Translations under genes and position numbers: made by a program | NCBI RefSeq assembly: GCF_028293085.1 | Contig: NZ_JAQGLC010000301.1 | Location: 1 to 36,299 of the forward strand | Reading direction: 5' to 3' | Origin: Sphingomonas bacterium | GTDB lineage: Bacteria > Pseudomonadota > Alphaproteobacteria > Sphingomonadales > Sphingomonadaceae | Length of the DNA stretch: 36,299 nt | Part shown: positions 33,403 through 36,299 of the stretch, piece after piece | Layout of the letters: the number at the start of each line of letters is the position of its first letter | How positions within the stretch are numbered: the first letter of the stretch is position 1 | The notes under the pieces: generated by a model | Databases searched by the model: none | Told to the model about the DNA's origin: nothing | What the model saw: the letters and a program-made list of their open reading frames with translations, nothing else

Positions 33403-33440
33403 AGTTGAGAGGATAAACCAGTCTGAAAGGGGGAACGGGG

Positions 33441-36299
33441 ATGCGATTCTCGTCCAAAATCAAATTGAGTGGCTCCGTGATTGCTCTGTCGGCGGCACTA
33501 ACGCTGCTGCCCGGCACCGCATTCGCGCAAAGCACGTCGTCAACCACACAGAAGTCCGCCGCGACCGATACGCTGCCCGCCCAGGAAACCCTGACGGACG
33601 GCTCGGAAGTCGACAGCAGCAAGGACATCATCGTCACCGGCACCAGCATCAAGGGTGTCGCGCCGATCGGGTCGAACCTCGTCTCCGTCGGCCAGGCGAC
33701 GATCGAAAAGACCGCACCGGTTAACGTCTCGGAACTGGTCAACACCGTCCCGGCAATCACCACCAATGGCTCGCTCGCCCAGGGCGAAAGCGCCTATTCC
33801 TATTATTCGCCGCAGATTCACAGCCTTGCCGGCTCGTCCTCGAACACCACCCTGGTGATCATGGACGGCATGCGCCTGCCGGGTGGCGGCACCCAGTTCG
33901 CGCAGACTGATCCGAACATCATCCCGACCAGCGCGATCGAGCGCGTCGAGGTTCTCGCCGACGGCGCGTCCTCGGTTTACGGTTCGGACGCGGTCGCAGG
34001 CGTGGTCAACTTCATCACGCGCAAGACCTTCGACGGCCTCGAAGCGAACGTCCGCTACGGCATCGCCGATCATTACAACACGTTCGACTTCAACTTCATC
34101 TGGGGCAAGAAGTGGGACACGGGCGGTGTCTACATCGCCGGCCAGTTCACCAAATCCAGCCCGCTCTACAACCGCGATCGCGATTTCTCGAGCATGGGCG
34201 ATTATCGTCCCATCGGCGGCAGCAACACCAACAGCTTCGCCTGCAACCCGGCAACGATCCAGGTTACCGGCCGTCCCGGCGGCGCGGCCAATCCCTCGGG
34301 CATCTATTTGTCGCCGAGCGCGACCAGCACGGTCGCCAACACCGCGCCCAACGCGCCCTGCAACAACTCGGTCTACTCCGTGCTGACCTCGGGCCAGTAC
34401 CGCGCGAACACCATCTTCAAGGTGTATAACGAGTTCTCCGATCGGTTCCGCGTCACCGCGATGCTGAACTACAACAACCAGAAGACGACCCAGAAGAACG
34501 GCCCGGGCACGCTCACCAACGCGACGGCGTTCGGCGCCTATACCAATGGCGGCACTACCACGAGCGCCGGCGCCTGCACCGTCGCCAACCCTGGTGGGAC
34601 CACCGGCTGCACCTATCCGCAGGTGAATCCCTTCTTCGTGGCGCCCGCCGGCACGCCCGATGCCACCAAGGAAACGATCAACTTCCTGGCGACCCGGGCC
34701 GACGGTCAATATGGCCGCGGTGAGTCCGAAGAGGATTCGATCTACGCCTATGCCATGGCGGAATATGACATCACCGACGATTGGAGCGTGAAGCTCAGCG
34801 ACGCCTTCGGCAAGAACCGTTCGGCGCTCAACACCATCGACGGCTTCTGCACTTCCTGCGCCCTGCTCGCCCTGAACGGCACCGGCCAGACCACCGGCAG
34901 CACGACGGCTTCCGATGTCGCCGGCCAGAACGTGATCGCGCTGAATCTGCCGCTCACCGCGGCCAACGCCCTCGACGTGTGGCACGTCGGTGGCGTCGAT
35001 CGTACCTCCACCGCGGTCCTGAAATCGCTCTATGGCGCGGATACGCAGAACACGAACTACAACACGTTCAACCAGATCAAGCTCGACTTCCAGGGCGGTC
35101 TGTTCAAGCTGCCAGCGGGCGATGTGAAGCTGGCGTTCGGCGGCGAATATTACTGGGCCGAGGAAACCCAGAAGATCAACGGCGCCAACGGCACCGGCCC
35201 GACGGTGACGGGCTCGACCTTCCGGCAATATTACTACCATCGCACGGTCAAGTCGGCCTATGCGGAAATCGTCGTGCCGGTGATCTCGTCCGACATGGAA
35301 ATTCCCTTCTTCCGCAAGGTCGATCTCGACATTTCGGGCCGTTGGGACAGCTATGACGATGTCGGCGAGACGACCAATCCGAAGTTCGCCGCGAACTGGG
35401 AACTGTTCGAGGGCGTCAAGCTGCGCGGCAACTATGCGACTGCCTTCGTGGCACCGCCGATCGCCGTCATCGGCGATCCGAGCCAGGGGTATCTCTATGC
35501 CTCGGGCAGCGTCGGCCAGCAGGGTTCGCTGGTCGTGCCGGTCGCCAATTATCCGACCGTCGTGAATGTCCCGAACGCGGTGGTGACCAACACCAGCACC
35601 CCGTGCACCGCAGCAGCGGTGACCTGCACCATTGGCGGCAACAACAATCTCGGCCTCCGTCGCCAGCTTGGCGGTGGTTTTTCGAACATGGTGCCGCAAA
35701 AGGGCGAGAGCTATTCGTTCGGCCTCGATCTGGCCCCGCGCTTCCTGCCGGGTTTCGTCTTCGCCGCGACGTGGTTCCACAACAAGTTCATCGGTGGTGT
35801 GAGCTCGCCCAGCCCGACCGCGATCGTGAACTCGGCGGGTCTGCGTAATCTGCTGCAGATCTACCCGACCGGCGCCACCCAGGCGCAGATCGACGCCTTC
35901 GCGAACATCGCGAACGGCGGCACGATTTCCGGCGCGGTGCCGGCGACAGTGTACTTCACACTGGATCAGAGCTCACGCAATGCGCTCAACCTGACGGTGG
36001 AGGGTATCGACGCATCGTGGACCTATCGGGCCCCGATCGGCGATCTGGGCACCTTCACGATCGGTGCCAGCGGGACCTATTTCACGAAGTTCACGCAGAA
36101 TTTCGGCGGCGGTTCCGAATTCAGCATCCTGAATACCTCGGGCTACAACACCACCTTCCCATCGGTCCAGTTCAAGAGCCGGGCCCAACTCGGCTGGGAG
36201 ATGGGTGGCTTCACGGCCGACTTCTTCTGGAATCATACGGGTGGATACCAGAACTGGATCAACTCCTCGGTCGTCCCGATCACGGTCGATGCGGTGGGC
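33441..36299 (+). CDS. TonB-dependent receptor, 5' part (no stop before window end)
   Basis: ATG at 33441, signal peptide ...LLPGTAFAQ, DIIVTGTSIKG, plug domain LVIMDGMRLPGGGTQFAQTDPNIIPTSAIERVEVLADGASSVYGSDAVAGVVNFITR. I read the frame open to the right edge; not in the ORF track because it lacks a stop. Confidence 0.93.
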   Translation, partial: MRFSSKIKLSGSVIALSAALTLLPGTAFAQSTSSTTQKSAATDTLPAQETLTDGSEVDSSKDIIVTGTSIKGVAPIGSNLVSVGQATIEKTAPVNVSELVNTVPAITTNGSLAQGESAYSYYSPQIHSLAGSSSNTTLVIMDGMRLPGGGTQFAQTDPNIIPTSAIERVEVLADGASSVYGSDAVAGVVNFITRKTFDGLEANVRYGIADHYNTFDFNFIWGKKWDTGGVYIAGQFTKSSPLYNRDRDFSSMGDYRPIGGSNTNSFACNPATIQVTGRPGGAANPSGIYLSPSATSTVANTAPNAPCNNSVYSVLTSGQYRANTIFKVYNEFSDRFRVTAMLNYNNQKTTQKNGPGTLTNATAFGAYTNGGTTTSAGACTVANPGGTTGCTYPQVNPFFVAPAGTPDATKETINFLATRADGQYGRGESEEDSIYAYAMAEYDITDDWSVKLSDAFGKNRSALNTIDGFCTSCALLALNGTGQTTGSTTASDVAGQNVIALNLPLTAANALDVWHVGGVDRTSTAVLKSLYGADTQNTNYNTFNQIKLDFQGGLFKLPAGDVKLAFGGEYYWAEETQKINGANGTGPTVTGSTFRQYYYHRTVKSAYAEIVVPVISSDMEIPFFRKVDLDISGRWDSYDDVGETTNPKFAANWELFEGVKLRGNYATAFVAPPIAVIGDPSQGYLYASGSVGQQGSLVVPVANYPTVVNVPNAVVTNTSTPCTAAAVTCTIGGNNNLGLRRQLGGGFSNMVPQKGESYSFGLDLAPRFLPGFVFAATWFHNKFIGGVSSPSPTAIVNSAGLRNLLQIYPTGATQAQIDAFANIANGGTISGAVPATVYFTLDQSSRNALNLTVEGIDASWTYRAPIGDLGTFTIGASGTYFTKFTQNFGGGSEFSILNTSGYNTTFPSVQFKSRAQLGWEMGGFTADFFWNHTGGYQNWINSSVVPITVDAVG

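Noticed and set aside
33540-35780. 746-aa minus-strand ORF antisense to the TonB-dependent receptor
   Set aside because: Low-complexity shadow ORF; the plus-strand receptor has a signal peptide and plug-domain motifs.
1-36299. CRISPR array, tRNA/rRNA genes, transposase or phage genes
   Set aside because: Looked for and not seen: no regular spaced direct repeats, no recognisable RNA gene, no mobile-element protein in the ORF track.

Overview
GC-rich window that looks alphaproteobacterial, probably Sphingomonadales (inferred from gene content and sequence flavour, not searched). Positions 1-27187 hold most of a flagellar gene cluster: flgF(partial)-E-D-C-B on the minus strand; PomAB-type motA/motB, flgA, flgM, flgN, a lytic transglycosylase, flhA and fliA on the plus strand; then flagellin, a sigma54 activator, fliE-F-G-H-I-J-K-L-M-N-O-P-Q-R, flhB, fliD and fliS. 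A small non-flagellar cassette (ABM monooxygenase-like, NIPSNAP-like, ArsR-like) sits between fliA and the flagellin gene. After fliS come a single-receiver response regulator, a tightly overlapped minus-strand operon (argH, LptM-like lipoprotein, lysA, precorrin-2 dehydrogenase, ZntB/CorA-like transporter), a TlpA-like thioredoxin lipoprotein and the 5' part of a TonB-dependent receptor that runs off the window. By eye I find four sigma54-type -24/-12 elements, one near-perfect and two weaker sigma28-type promoters, and inverted CGGCAA/TTGCCG elements near the sigma54 promoters. The most interesting items are a FliM with no room for the N-terminal CheY-binding peptide, the candidate regulatory code (sigma54 sites plus CGGCAA elements plus a sigma28 motif), the minimal stator MotB and the metabolic cassette inside the locus. 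I saw no tRNA, rRNA, CRISPR array or transposase. No wholly new system is evident; all calls are from reading the sequence without database searches.
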